In this document: in pieces, positions 24,046 through 32,541 of the stretch
Layout: every line of letters begins with the position of its first letter
Numbering within the stretch: the stretch's first letter is position 1
Source of the DNA: CAYNYF01 sp964401385
GTDB lineage: Bacteria; Planctomycetota; Phycisphaerae; SM23-33
NCBI GenBank assembly: GCA_964401385.1
Contig: CAYNYF010000031.1
Location: forward strand, 1 to 44,416
Direction of reading: 5' to 3'
DNA length: 44,416 nucleotides
Position numbers and translations under genes: made by a program
The notes under the pieces: model-generated
The model's input: only the letters and a program-made list of their open reading frames with translations
What the model was told of the DNA's origin: nothing
The model's database searches: none

Positions 24046-25030
24046 GGGATTGCGAGCGGCGATTGCGGGTTTCGGCGCGTACGTACCGCAGAAGGTTCTG
24101 ACCAACGCCGACCTGGAAAAGATGGTCGATACCTCCGACGAATGGATCACCCAGCGGACGGGCATCAAGCAGCGCCGCATCGCCGCCGAGAACGAATCCA
24201 CCGCCTCCATGGCCACCGAGGCCGGCAGGCGGGCCTGCCACAGCGCCGGCGTGGACCCGGCCGAGCTGGATCTGATCGTGTGCGCGACGATCACCCCCGA
24301 GACGCTGTGTCCGTCCAGCGCCTGCTTCATCCAGCGCGACCTGGGGGCGGCGGGGGCGGCGGCGTTCGATTTGTCCGCCGCGTGCAGCGGCTTTCTCTAC
24401 GGGCTGTCCATCACGCGGCGGTTCATCGAGGCCGGCCAGTTCAAGAACTGCCTGGTCATCGGCGCCGAAGCCCTCAGCCGGTTCACCGACTACGCCGACC
24501 GCGGCAGTTGCATCCTCTTCGGCGATGCGGCCGGGGCGGTGGTCATGCAGCCGACGAATGATGCGGAAAAGGGCGTCCTGTACACGGTGATGCACGCCGA
24601 CGGCACCGGCTGGGATTACATCTGGACCCCCGCCGGCGGCTCGAAGCTGCCGGCCTCGGCCCAGACCGTCGAGCGGGGCGAGCACTATCTGAAGATGCGC
24701 GGGCGGGAGGTGTACAAGTTCGCCATTGAGAAGATGCAATGGCTGCTGGAAGACTGCATGAACGCCTGCGGGCTGACCGCCGACGACGTGGACCTGGTCA
24801 TTCCGCACCAGGTGAACATCCGCATCATCAGGTCGGCCACGCGCAAGTTGAATTTCCCCGTGGAAAAGGTTTACGTGAACATCGACCGGTACGGAAACAC
24901 CTCGGCCGCGTCCATTCCGCTGGCGCTGGACGAGGCCGTCCGCGGCGGTCGGATCGGGCCCGGCTCGATGGTGGTGCTGATCGCCTTCGGCGCCGGGCTG
25001 ACCTGGGCCGGGGCGGTCGTCCGCCTGTGA
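24038..25030 (+). CDS. fabH: 3-oxoacyl-ACP synthase III
   Basis: A 330-residue condensing enzyme that starts fatty-acid synthesis by joining acetyl-CoA to malonyl-ACP. The Cys-His-Asn triad is visible: AACSGF (Cys116), IPHQVN (His257) and YGNTSAAS (Asn287). DEWITQRTGIKQRRI is the family's N-terminal signature. It begins inside plsX and ends 27 bases before fabD. Straight- or branched-chain primer preference cannot be judged from the sequence alone. Confidence 0.96.
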   Translation: MNKGLRAAIAGFGAYVPQKVLTNADLEKMVDTSDEWITQRTGIKQRRIAAENESTASMATEAGRRACHSAGVDPAELDLIVCATITPETLCPSSACFIQRDLGAAGAAAFDLSAACSGFLYGLSITRRFIEAGQFKNCLVIGAEALSRFTDYADRGSCILFGDAAGAVVMQPTNDAEKGVLYTVMHADGTGWDYIWTPAGGSKLPASAQTVERGEHYLKMRGREVYKFAIEKMQWLLEDCMNACGLTADDVDLVIPHQVNIRIIRSATRKLNFPVEKVYVNIDRYGNTSAASIPLALDEAVRGGRIGPGSMVVLIAFGAGLTWAGAVVRL

Positions 25031-25057
25031 GCGGCGGGCAGACCGGCAAGGGTGAGG

Positions 25058-26005
25058 ATGATGAGTGTTGGCTTTCTATTTCCGGGACAGGGCGCTCAGC
25101 AGGTCGGGATGATGTCCGACCTGGCGGAGGCGTCGTCCGCGGCCCGGGAGGTCTTCGCCATCGCCGATCGGCGGCTGGGGTATTCCCTCAGCGAGCTGTG
25201 CTTCAACGGCCCGGGCGAGCGGCTCCAGGCCACCGACGTCAGCCAGCCGGCGATGTTCGTCTGCTCGGCGGCGGCCCTGGCGGCGATGAAACAGGCCCTG
25301 GGGGATCGGATTCCCGACCCGGCCATGGCCGCGGGGTTGAGCCTGGGCGAATATACGGCGCTGCAAGCGGCCGGAGCGATGGACTTCGAGCAGGCGCTGG
25401 AGCTGGTCGCCTCGCGCGGCAGGTACATGCGGGAAGCGGCCGAGATGCATCCGACGGCGATGGTGAGCATCATCGCCCTGGACGAGGAGAAGGTCGAGCA
25501 GCTCTGCGCCGCCGCCGCGGACGGGGAGGTTCTGACGCCGGCGAACTTCAACTGCCCCGGTCAGATCGTGATTTCCGGCGCCGCCGCCGCCTGCCGGCGA
25601 GCGGCTGCGCTGGCCGGCGAGTTCGGCGCGGCCGGGGCGCTGCCGCTCAAGGTCGCCGGGGCCTTTCACAGCTCCTTCATGCAGCCGGCCGCGGACAAGC
25701 TGGCCGAAGCGCTCGAAAACGTCGACATCGCCCCGCCCTCGCTGCCGGTGATCGCCAACGTCGACGCCGCCCCGCACACGGACGCCGCCTCGATCAGGGA
25801 AAAGCTCATCCGCCAGATGACCTCGCCGGTCCGTTGGGAACAGTCCATGCGATACATGCTGGACAGCGGGGTCGACGAGTTCTACGAGATCGGCCCGGGG
25901 CGCGTGTTGGCCGGGCTGATGCGCCGCATTCAGCGGCGCGCCGTCGTCAAGAGCATCAACGCCGCCGACGCCCTGGCAAAGCTGGCCGGGCAACTGGCGC
26001 GGTAG
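25058..26005 (+). CDS. fabD: Malonyl-CoA:ACP transacylase
   Basis: A 315-residue enzyme transferring malonyl from CoA to ACP. FPGQGAQ at residues 8-14, the nucleophile in GLSLGEYTAL (Ser95) and the catalytic His in GAFHSSFM (His204) are all in place. The start is one of GTG 25052, ATG 25058 or ATG 25061; AAGGGTGAGG just upstream favours 25058 by spacing. It sits between fabH and fabG in the usual order, with gaps of 27 and 28 bases. Confidence 0.95.
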   Translation: MMSVGFLFPGQGAQQVGMMSDLAEASSAAREVFAIADRRLGYSLSELCFNGPGERLQATDVSQPAMFVCSAAALAAMKQALGDRIPDPAMAAGLSLGEYTALQAAGAMDFEQALELVASRGRYMREAAEMHPTAMVSIIALDEEKVEQLCAAAADGEVLTPANFNCPGQIVISGAAAACRRAAALAGEFGAAGALPLKVAGAFHSSFMQPAADKLAEALENVDIAPPSLPVIANVDAAPHTDAASIREKLIRQMTSPVRWEQSMRYMLDSGVDEFYEIGPGRVLAGLMRRIQRRAVVKSINAADALAKLAGQLAR

Positions 26006-26033
26006 AAAGCAGCGAAAGGGGCCAACTGAAGCT

Positions 26034-26774
26034 ATGGGCGAGAACGAAAAGGTAGCCGTCGTCACCGGCGCCAGTCGAGGCATCGGTCTGGAGATCACCC
26101 GTCGGCTGCTGGAGATGGGCATGACCGTGGTGGCGGTGGACATCCGCGAGGACCTGCTGGCCGAGATGCCGGGAAAGCTGGGCGATGCCGCCGGCAAGCT
26201 CCAGACGCGCGTGCAGGACGTCACCGTGGCCGAGGGCTTTACCGCCCTGATCGACGGCGTGGCTGAAGAATACGGGCGCATCGACGTGCTGGTCAACAAC
26301 GCCGGCATCACCCGCGACAACCTCCTGCTGCGGATCAGCGACGAGGATTGGCAGACGGTGCTGAACGTGAACCTCACCAGCGCGTTCATCGGCACCCGGG
26401 CCGCCGCCCGGCACATGGTCCGCCGCCGCGACGGCGTGATCATCAACATGGCCAGCTACAGCGGCATCGCCGGCAACCGGGGGCAGGCGAACTATTCGGC
26501 CTCCAAGGCCGGGCTGATCGGCCTGACCAAGACGACCGCCAAGGAGCTGGCCGGCAAGAACGTTCGGGCCAACGCCGTGGCCCCGGGCTTCATCGTCACC
26601 GAGATGACCGACGCCCTGCCCCAGCAGGCCAAAGATATGGCCTTGCAAATGATCCCGTTAAAGCGTATGGGCGGTCCCAAGGACGTGGCCGCCGTGGTGG
26701 TGTTCCTGGCTTCCGAGGCCGCGTCCTACATTACCGGTCAGGTTGTCAGTGTGGACGGCGGGCTGCACATGTAA
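26034..26774 (+). CDS. fabG: 3-oxoacyl-ACP reductase
   Basis: A 246-residue short-chain dehydrogenase that reduces 3-oxoacyl-ACP with NADPH. TGASRGIG (11-18) binds the cofactor, VNNAG (87-91) is the structural motif, and Ser141, Tyr154 and Lys158 form the catalytic set within INMASYSG and NYSASKAG. The C-terminus ends in VSVDGGLHM as in other FabG. The ribosome binding site AAAGGGG lies upstream of the ATG at 26034. It is the last gene before a second promoter that serves acpP. Confidence 0.95.
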   Translation: MGENEKVAVVTGASRGIGLEITRRLLEMGMTVVAVDIREDLLAEMPGKLGDAAGKLQTRVQDVTVAEGFTALIDGVAEEYGRIDVLVNNAGITRDNLLLRISDEDWQTVLNVNLTSAFIGTRAAARHMVRRRDGVIINMASYSGIAGNRGQANYSASKAGLIGLTKTTAKELAGKNVRANAVAPGFIVTEMTDALPQQAKDMALQMIPLKRMGGPKDVAAVVVFLASEAASYITGQVVSVDGGLHM

Positions 26775-26792
26775 AATTGCCTGCCGAGGTGC

Positions 26793-26822
26793 TTGAAGCG
26801 GTGTATCGTGCGAAGATATAGT
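26793..26822 (+). promoter_or_regulatory. Probable acpP promoter
   Basis: TTGAAG at 26793-26798 and TATAGT at 26817-26822 are 18 bases apart in the 137-base gap between fabG and acpP. A separate promoter would fit the much higher need for acyl carrier protein than for the enzymes. Confidence 0.5.
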
Positions 26823-26911
26823 ACCGCGGCATTTACGCGAAAGGCCCGATCTCGGCCGACCGGGATCGAACGAAACAGCAGAACTTGGCTTCTCTGCCGG
26901 GAGGTACCATA

Positions 26912-27163
26912 GTGGCCGACGAAATCGAAGAAAAGATCATCGAGATCGTCAGCGAGCAGATGGGTGTGGACAAGAGCGAGATCACCCGCGAAACCTCGTT
27001 CGTCAACGATCTCAACGCCGACTCGCTGGACACGGTGGAACTGGTCATGGAGTTCGAGGATGAGTTTGAGCTGAGCATCCCCGACGAGGAGGCGGAAAAG
27101 ATTCAAACCGTCGGCCAGGCCATCGACTACATCAAAGAGCACACGAAGAAAGCTGCAAGCTAG
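26912..27163 (+). CDS. acpP: Acyl carrier protein
   Basis: An 83-residue acidic helical protein carrying growing acyl chains on a 4'-phosphopantetheine arm attached to Ser38 in DLNADSLDTVELVMEFE. The N-terminus EEKIIEIVSEQMGVD and the C-terminus VGQAIDYIKEH are typical. The GTG at 26912 is preferred because GGGAGG at 26899-26904 lies seven bases ahead; translation from a TTG at 26885 would add nine unlikely residues. It lies between fabG and fabF as in many bacteria. Confidence 0.95.
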   Translation: MADEIEEKIIEIVSEQMGVDKSEITRETSFVNDLNADSLDTVELVMEFEDEFELSIPDEEAEKIQTVGQAIDYIKEHTKKAAS

Positions 27164-27217
27164 CGCCGTACCCAGGTATGCCGCTTCTGCCGGCGGCGCC
27201 GACGAGGCACCGGACTC

Positions 27218-28471
27218 ATGGAGAACCGGCGGGTCGTGATCACGGGCCTGGGCACGGTCAATCCGCTTGCCCGGGATGTCGACGGCTTTTGGGCTGCGCT
27301 GTTGGCCGGGCAAAGCGGCGTCCGGCGGGTTGCGCGTTTCGATGCCTCGGATTTCGCCTCGCAGATCGGCGGGGAGGTCGTGGACTGGTCGGGCGTGCCG
27401 GAATCCGTGGTGGACAAGCGGGGGAGCAAGCGCTTCGACCGCTTTGCCCAGTTTGCGGTGGCGGCGTCCGTCGAGGCGGTGGCCGACAGCGGCGTCGATT
27501 TTGACTCGGTCGACCGCGGCCGCTGCGGCGTGATAATCGGCAGCGGCATCGGCGGCCTGGAGGAACTGGAGGTCCAGCACGAAAAGATGCTCGCCCGCGG
27601 CCCGGGGCGGGTCAGCCCCTTCACCGTGCCCAAGCTCATGGTCAACGCCGCCAGCGGCAACGTGGGCATCCTGTGGGGCCTGCGCGGCCCCAACAGCGCG
27701 GTGGCCACCGCCTGCGCCTCGGCCAGCAACGCCATCGGCGACGCTGCCCGCCTGATCCAGCGGGGGCAGGTGGAGCTGATGATCGCCGGCGGGGCCGAGG
27801 CGGCGCTGACGCGACTGGGCCTGGCAAGCTTCTGCGCCCTGAAGGCCCTCTCCACCCGCAACGATCAGCCCCAGCGCGCCAGCCGGCCCTTCGACAAGCA
27901 TCGCGACGGGTTCGTGCTCGCAGAGGGCGCCGGCGTGGTCATCCTGGAGGAGCTGGAGCACGCCCGTCGGCGCGGGGCCAGGATCTGGGCCGAGCTGATC
28001 GGGTACGGCATGACCTGCGACGCCACCCACATCACCGCTCCCGACGCGGAAGGCAAGGGAGCCGCCGAGGCGATGCGGCTGGCCCTGACCGACGCGGGCG
28101 TCCGCCCCGAACAGGTCGATTACATCAACGCCCACGGCACCAGCACCGAGTTGAACGACATTTCCGAGACCCGCGCCATCAAGGCCGTCTTCGGCGACCA
28201 CGCCTACAACGGGCTGGTGATCTCCTCCACCAAGAGCGCCATCGGGCACATGCTCGGGGCCAGCGGCGGGGTGGAGATGATCGCGACGGTCAAGGCCATC
28301 GAGACCGGCTGGGTGTCGCCGACGCTAAACCTGGACGAGCCCGCCGAGGAGTGCGACCTGGACTACTGCCCCCTGGAAAAGCGCCGGGCCGAGGTGAAGG
28401 TTGCCATGTCCAACAGCCTCGGCTTCGGCGGGCACAACGTCGTGCTCGTGGTGAAAGCATTCGAGGGATAG
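27218..28471 (+). CDS. fabF: 3-oxoacyl-ACP synthase II
   Basis: A 417-residue condensing enzyme that elongates acyl-ACP. The Cys-His-His triad and its lysine are present: ATACASASNAIG (Cys166), INAHGTST (His306), STKSAIGHMLGA (Lys339, His344). The C-terminal NSLGFGGHNVVLV is characteristic. The ATG at 27218 begins MENRRVVITGLG; no strong ribosome binding site precedes it. A very stable GC hairpin sits directly at the stop codon. Confidence 0.96.
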   Translation: MENRRVVITGLGTVNPLARDVDGFWAALLAGQSGVRRVARFDASDFASQIGGEVVDWSGVPESVVDKRGSKRFDRFAQFAVAASVEAVADSGVDFDSVDRGRCGVIIGSGIGGLEELEVQHEKMLARGPGRVSPFTVPKLMVNAASGNVGILWGLRGPNSAVATACASASNAIGDAARLIQRGQVELMIAGGAEAALTRLGLASFCALKALSTRNDQPQRASRPFDKHRDGFVLAEGAGVVILEELEHARRRGARIWAELIGYGMTCDATHITAPDAEGKGAAEAMRLALTDAGVRPEQVDYINAHGTSTELNDISETRAIKAVFGDHAYNGLVISSTKSAIGHMLGASGGVEMIATVKAIETGWVSPTLNLDEPAEECDLDYCPLEKRRAEVKVAMSNSLGFGGHNVVLVVKAFEG

Positions 28472-28488
28472 CCCCCCCGTCGGGGGGC
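28471..28488 (+). terminator. Stable GC hairpin at the end of fabF
   Basis: GCCCCCC pairs with GGGGGGC around a four-base loop, beginning at the last base of the fabF stop codon. The following bases (GAGCTTTGGCTTT) give only a poor U tract, so it is either a weak terminator or an mRNA-end stabiliser. Confidence 0.45.
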
Positions 28489-28499
28489 GAGCTTTGGCT

Positions 28500-28527
28500 T
28501 TCAACTTCCCGGCGCCTCCTCTACACT
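28500..28527 (+). promoter_or_regulatory. Candidate promoter giving a leaderless histidine kinase mRNA
   Basis: TTCAAC at 28500-28505 and TACACT at 28522-28527 are 16 bases apart. The expected start of transcription, six to seven bases later, coincides with the GTG at 28534. Confidence 0.35.
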
Positions 28528-28533
28528 CTCTCC

Positions 28534-29931
28534 GTGTCGCTGAAATATCGGCTGATCATCCTGGGCGTTGTGGTCCTAGCCGTTACTTTCGCCGCCGGCA
28601 CGGTTCTGGGCGTTTACGGCTCGCGCCGCCTGGTGGAGTCGCAGCTTCGGCGCCGCCTTCAGCGCGGGGCGAGGGATCTGGCCGCCAGCGGGGCCCCGCT
28701 GAACGAGCCGGTGCTGGCCCGGTTTGCCCCGCTGCTGGACGCGGAGGTGGTGGTCCTCACCGACGCGGGCGAGATGATCGCCCACAGCGGCGCCCACTGG
28801 CCGTGGGAGCGGCTGGCCGGGTCGCTGCGGCAGGTACCCTCCGGGGCGGAGTCTCTGCTGGAAGGCGGGCGGCGGTACTACTTCGCCACCGCCGCCGGGC
28901 GGCTGCCGGCCACAGGCGGGCCCGTGACCGTCGTGCTGCTGGCCGACGAGCGCGCCGTCCGCGAGCCGATCCGAACGACCCTGTACCTGTATCTGATCAG
29001 CCTCGCCGTCACCACCGTGCTGCTTTCGGCGGGGATGTACCTGGTGGGGCTGGGGCTGGTCCGGCGGATCGCCCGCCTCGGCCGGAGGATCGACGCCACC
29101 TTTCCCGGGGAGCCCGCCGGCGCGGCAAGGACCGGCGACGAGCTGGACCGGCTTTCCGCCGCCTTCGACGACCTGCTCCAGCGCTTGCAGCGCAGCCGCC
29201 GGCGACTGCTGGCGCAGCAGCAGCTCGCCACCACCGGCAAGATCGCCTCCTCCGTGGCCCATGAGGTCCGCAACCCGCTTCAGGCGATGCGGCTGACGGT
29301 GGAGATGCTCAACGAAAGCTTCACCGGAGAGTCGCGCCGCGGCTGCGAGGTGATCCTCAGCGAGATCGACAGGCTTTCCCTGCTGACCGACGAGCTGCTG
29401 ATGCTGGCGGGAAAGGACACGCGCCGGCTCGAGCCGGTGGAGATCTCGCGCGCGCTGCGCGAGACGGTGCGGCTGTTGCAGTACCAGTTGCGGCAGCGGG
29501 AGATTCGCACGGAAATAGACCTGCCGGCCTTGCCGGCGGTGCGGATGGACCGGAACCGCTGCCGGCAGTTGCTGCTGAACCTGTTGCTCAACGCCGTCGA
29601 GGCCTCGCCCGCCGGCCGGTGCGTCCGCGTCAGCGGCGAGGCCACCGGTCGGAGCGTCACCGTGCGGATCGCCGACGGCGGGCCGGGGTTTCCCCAGCAG
29701 GTGCTGGCAGACCGGGCCGAGGAGTTCTTCTCGACGAAAACCAGCGGCGCGGGGCTGGGTTTGTCCATTTGTCGGCGGATCGTCGCCGAGGCCAACGGCC
29801 GGCTGAAGCTGTACAACACCCCGGCCGGGGCCGTGGCCGAGGTGACCTTGCCCGTTGGCGACGCCGCCGACGCCGCCGAGGGCGGCAACTCGCCCGCCCC
29901 CGGGCGGGGCGCGGGGTCCGACCAACCTTAA
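28534..29931 (+). CDS. Membrane sensor histidine kinase
   Basis: A 465-residue sensor kinase. One membrane helix lies at about 7-27, an extracytoplasmic domain of about 120 residues follows, a second helix at about 150-176, then a HAMP-like linker (RRIARLGRRIDATF). The phosphorylated His243 is in SSVAHEVRNPLQAM. The ATPase part has NLLLNAVEA (N box), IADGGPGFP (G1) and TSGAGLGLSI (G2). The short Pro/Ala tail is not conserved. The GTG at 28534 is chosen because the first membrane helix starts at once; the frame is open far upstream, but only antisense-free shadow of fabF. No ribosome binding site is seen. It is followed by an NtrC-type regulator, its likely partner. Confidence 0.9.
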   Translation: MSLKYRLIILGVVVLAVTFAAGTVLGVYGSRRLVESQLRRRLQRGARDLAASGAPLNEPVLARFAPLLDAEVVVLTDAGEMIAHSGAHWPWERLAGSLRQVPSGAESLLEGGRRYYFATAAGRLPATGGPVTVVLLADERAVREPIRTTLYLYLISLAVTTVLLSAGMYLVGLGLVRRIARLGRRIDATFPGEPAGAARTGDELDRLSAAFDDLLQRLQRSRRRLLAQQQLATTGKIASSVAHEVRNPLQAMRLTVEMLNESFTGESRRGCEVILSEIDRLSLLTDELLMLAGKDTRRLEPVEISRALRETVRLLQYQLRQREIRTEIDLPALPAVRMDRNRCRQLLLNLLLNAVEASPAGRCVRVSGEATGRSVTVRIADGGPGFPQQVLADRAEEFFSTKTSGAGLGLSICRRIVAEANGRLKLYNTPAGAVAEVTLPVGDAADAAEGGNSPAPGRGAGSDQP

Positions 29932-29977
29932 TAGTTGACGTCCCTTTGCCTTATGATATGTGCCGGCGGGAAAGGCC

Positions 29978-31390
29978 ATGAGCGAAGAGACGCCGAACAT
30001 CCTGATCATCGATGACCAGCAGAGCGTCTGCTGGGCGATGGCGGAGCTGGCCAAGTCGATGGGCTATGCGGCCGAGACGGCCAACGACGCCGCCGCCGGC
30101 CTGGGCAGGCTGGTCGGGGGGAGCTTCGACGCGGTTATTCTGGACATTCAGCTTCCCGGCCTGAACGGGCTGGACGCGCTGCCGAAGATCAAGGCCGACT
30201 TCCCCCATCTTCCGGTGGTGATCATCACCGCCCACGGAACCATGGCCACGGCCATTGCCGCGGTGCAGCGGGGTGCCTTCGAGTATCTGCTCAAGCCCGT
30301 CGACAAGGCCACGCTGAAGACGGTTCTGTCGGCCGCGGTCGCCCATCACCGGCGCAGCGCCGAGCTGGGCGCCGCCGTCGCCCGCCCGATCAGCGAAACG
30401 GAAATGATCGGGCGCTGCCCGCAGATACAGGAGGTCTTCAAGCAGATTGCGGTGGCGGCCGGCACCGAGCTGGCCGTCCTGCTCACCGGCGAAACCGGCA
30501 CCGGCAAGGAGCTGGTCGCCCGGGCCATTCACCGCTACTCCTCCCGCGGCGGCGGCCCGTTCGTCGCGGTTAACTGCTCGCTGCTGTCGGGGGAGCTGGT
30601 CGCCAGCGAGCTGTTCGGGCACGAGAAGGGCGCCTTCACCGGCGCCGATCGGGCCGCGCCGGGCAAGGTGGAGGCCGCCGACGGCGGCACCATGCTGCTG
30701 GACGAGGTGGGCGAGCTGCCGGGCGAGTCCCAGGTGCGGCTGCTGCGGTTCCTGGACGACGGGGAGTTTTACCGCGTCGGCTCGGCCGAGCCCGCCCGCG
30801 CGAACGTCCGCGCGATCGCCGCCACCAACCGCCCCTTGCGGGCGGCGGCCCTTTCCGGACACTTCCGCCGCGACCTGTTCTTCCGCATTTCCGGCGTCAC
30901 CATCGACCTGCCGCCGCTGCGCGACCGCGGCGATGACGTGGAGCTGCTGATCGACCATTTCCTGGGCCGCTGTCACCCCGCCGGGCTGACAGACGAGGCC
31001 CGCACGGTGTTGAAGGCGTATCCGTACCCGGGCAACGTGCGCGAGCTTCGCAACGCCATCGAGCACGCCGCCGCCATGGCCGGCGCCCAGCCCATCGGCC
31101 CGGAGCACCTGCCGGAGGCGCTGTCCGCTCCGGGCGCTCCGGAGGAGGGGGCATCGCTGGAGCGGTGGGCCGACCGGATGTTGGAGAGGATCCTCGCCGC
31201 CGGAATCGCCAAGGGATACGAGGAGCTGATGGCACAGTGGGAAAGCCCGGTCCTGGCCGCGGCGATGAGGCGCTTCGAGGGAAACCAGGCCCGCGTCGCC
31301 GCCGCCCTGAGCATGCATCGTTCCACGCTGCGGAAGAAGCTCCGCGCCTACGGGCTGATCGAGCCCGCCGGCGCGGACGCCGCGAGCTAA
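29978..31390 (+). CDS. NtrC-family sigma-54-dependent response regulator
   Basis: A 470-residue activator. Receiver domain at 1-120 with Asp56 (VILDIQLPG) as phosphoacceptor and Lys in LLKPVDK. AAA+ domain with Walker A GETGTGKE (about 170-177), the sigma-54 contact loop GAFTGAD (about 217) and Walker B GGTMLLDEVGEL. A Fis-type helix-turn-helix ends the protein (NQARVAAALSMHRSTLRKKL). All parts needed for sigma-54 activation are intact. The ATG at 29978 follows GGGAAAGG; a GTG at 29960 is also in frame. It lies 46 bases after the histidine kinase gene, so the two form a pair. Target genes are unknown; rpoN is not in the window. Confidence 0.93.
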   Translation: MSEETPNILIIDDQQSVCWAMAELAKSMGYAAETANDAAAGLGRLVGGSFDAVILDIQLPGLNGLDALPKIKADFPHLPVVIITAHGTMATAIAAVQRGAFEYLLKPVDKATLKTVLSAAVAHHRRSAELGAAVARPISETEMIGRCPQIQEVFKQIAVAAGTELAVLLTGETGTGKELVARAIHRYSSRGGGPFVAVNCSLLSGELVASELFGHEKGAFTGADRAAPGKVEAADGGTMLLDEVGELPGESQVRLLRFLDDGEFYRVGSAEPARANVRAIAATNRPLRAAALSGHFRRDLFFRISGVTIDLPPLRDRGDDVELLIDHFLGRCHPAGLTDEARTVLKAYPYPGNVRELRNAIEHAAAMAGAQPIGPEHLPEALSAPGAPEEGASLERWADRMLERILAAGIAKGYEELMAQWESPVLAAAMRRFEGNQARVAAALSMHRSTLRKKLRAYGLIEPAGADAAS

Positions 31391-31403
31391 AGGAGGTCCG
31401 TTT

Positions 31404-32480
31404 GTGCTACCGAAGGTCTTGGACAAGCCCGATTTCCTTGAAGCCAAAGCGCGCGTGGAGGCCTGGTGGGCGGGCTCTTCGCTGGGTCGGCCGGTGGTGT
31501 CGGCCGCGATCCTCAAGCCCGGCGCCCCGCCGCCCCCCAGCGACGGCCGGCCCCGCCCCGAGTGCGAGCTGGACCCCCAGTGGTACTTCGCCCAGGCGGA
31601 CTGGATGCTGTCGGCCTATGATTGGCCGGCCGAGACCATGCCCGGCCTGTTTCCGTCTTTCGCCAGCGACTTGCTCATCCCCGGCGTCTTCGCCGGTGCG
31701 GAGCTGGATTACCGGCCGGGCACGACGTGGATGAAGCCCATCCCGGACCTGTACGAGCGCCCGCTGCCGGCCTTCTCCAGGGATCACCCCGTCTTCGGCC
31801 TGCTGGACTGCGTCCTGCGCGGCTATGCCGAGCGCTTCGGCGACAGGGCGCTGCTGGCGCCGCCGGCGCTGCTGGACGGAATGACCACGCTGTCCGCCTT
31901 CCGCAAGCCCCAGCAGTTGTGCATGGACCTTCTCGACCGCCCCGCGGACGTGAAGCGCCTCTCCGCCCGGCTGAACGAGATGTACGTCGAGTCGCACCAG
32001 GCGTTCTTTGCCACGCTCAGCGGGCTCGGCCACGCCCAGTCGTTCACCTGGGCCGGCATCTACGCCCCCGGCAAGTGCGAGATGGTGCAGTGCGATTTCG
32101 CCATCATGCTCTCGCCGGAGATGTACGAGGAGTTCTGCCTGCCCCAGCTCCGCCGGATGACGGAGTACTTCGATTATTCCTGCTACCACATGGACGGCAC
32201 GCCGCAGACGCGCTTTCTGGACCTGCTGTGCAGCCTGCCGCGGCTGCACGCCATCCAGTGGAACCCCGAGCCGCCGGCCCCGCCGCCGCTGGAATGGCTG
32301 GACTTCTACCGCGAGGTCCGCCGCCGCAAGCGCTCGCTCTGGATCGCTTGCGACGCCGACACGGCAATTGAATTGACCCGCCAGCTCGGCCCCGACGGGC
32401 TGATGCTCTGGGTCCACGGCCTGGAGACGGTCGAGCAGGTCGACGGGCTATGCCGGCGCTTGGCTGCGGCCTCGAAATAG
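31404..32480 (+). CDS. Uroporphyrinogen decarboxylase-like protein (probable methyltransferase branch)
   Basis: A 358-residue TIM-barrel protein of the URO-D superfamily. MVQCDFAIMLSPEMYEEFCL (about 231-250) followed by YFDYSCYHMDGTP (about 255-267) matches the conserved core of this superfamily. The RxRGD-type N-terminal motif of true haem-pathway URO-D is missing, so uroporphyrinogen decarboxylation is unlikely; members like this are often corrinoid-dependent methyltransferases or proteins of unknown role. No corrinoid protein gene is nearby. The GTG start has a perfect AGGAGG at 31391-31396, directly overlapping the end of the NtrC-type gene region, so it may be read with the two-component pair. 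A final helical segment (VEQVDGLCRRLAAASK) ends the protein. Confidence 0.72.
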   Translation: MLPKVLDKPDFLEAKARVEAWWAGSSLGRPVVSAAILKPGAPPPPSDGRPRPECELDPQWYFAQADWMLSAYDWPAETMPGLFPSFASDLLIPGVFAGAELDYRPGTTWMKPIPDLYERPLPAFSRDHPVFGLLDCVLRGYAERFGDRALLAPPALLDGMTTLSAFRKPQQLCMDLLDRPADVKRLSARLNEMYVESHQAFFATLSGLGHAQSFTWAGIYAPGKCEMVQCDFAIMLSPEMYEEFCLPQLRRMTEYFDYSCYHMDGTPQTRFLDLLCSLPRLHAIQWNPEPPAPPPLEWLDFYREVRRRKRSLWIACDADTAIELTRQLGPDGLMLWVHGLETVEQVDGLCRRLAAASK

Positions 32481-32520
32481 CGAGCGTGCCGGGCAAACGC
32501 CCCACAGACCCGGCGCAGGG

Positions 32521-32536
32521 CGGCCCGGCCGGGCCG
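32521..32536. other. Perfect 16-bp GC palindrome between convergent genes
   Basis: The sequence at 32521-32536 (CGGCCCGG followed by its complement) is a perfect palindrome. It lies in the 61-base gap between two convergent genes and might help stop transcription from both sides, although no T run follows. Confidence 0.35.
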
Positions 32537-32541
32537 AAGCG

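Noticed and set aside
27673..28533. Long in-frame extension upstream of the histidine kinase
   Set aside because: It runs through fabF in another frame and is Arg/Ala-rich nonsense; the first membrane helix begins right at the GTG at 28534.
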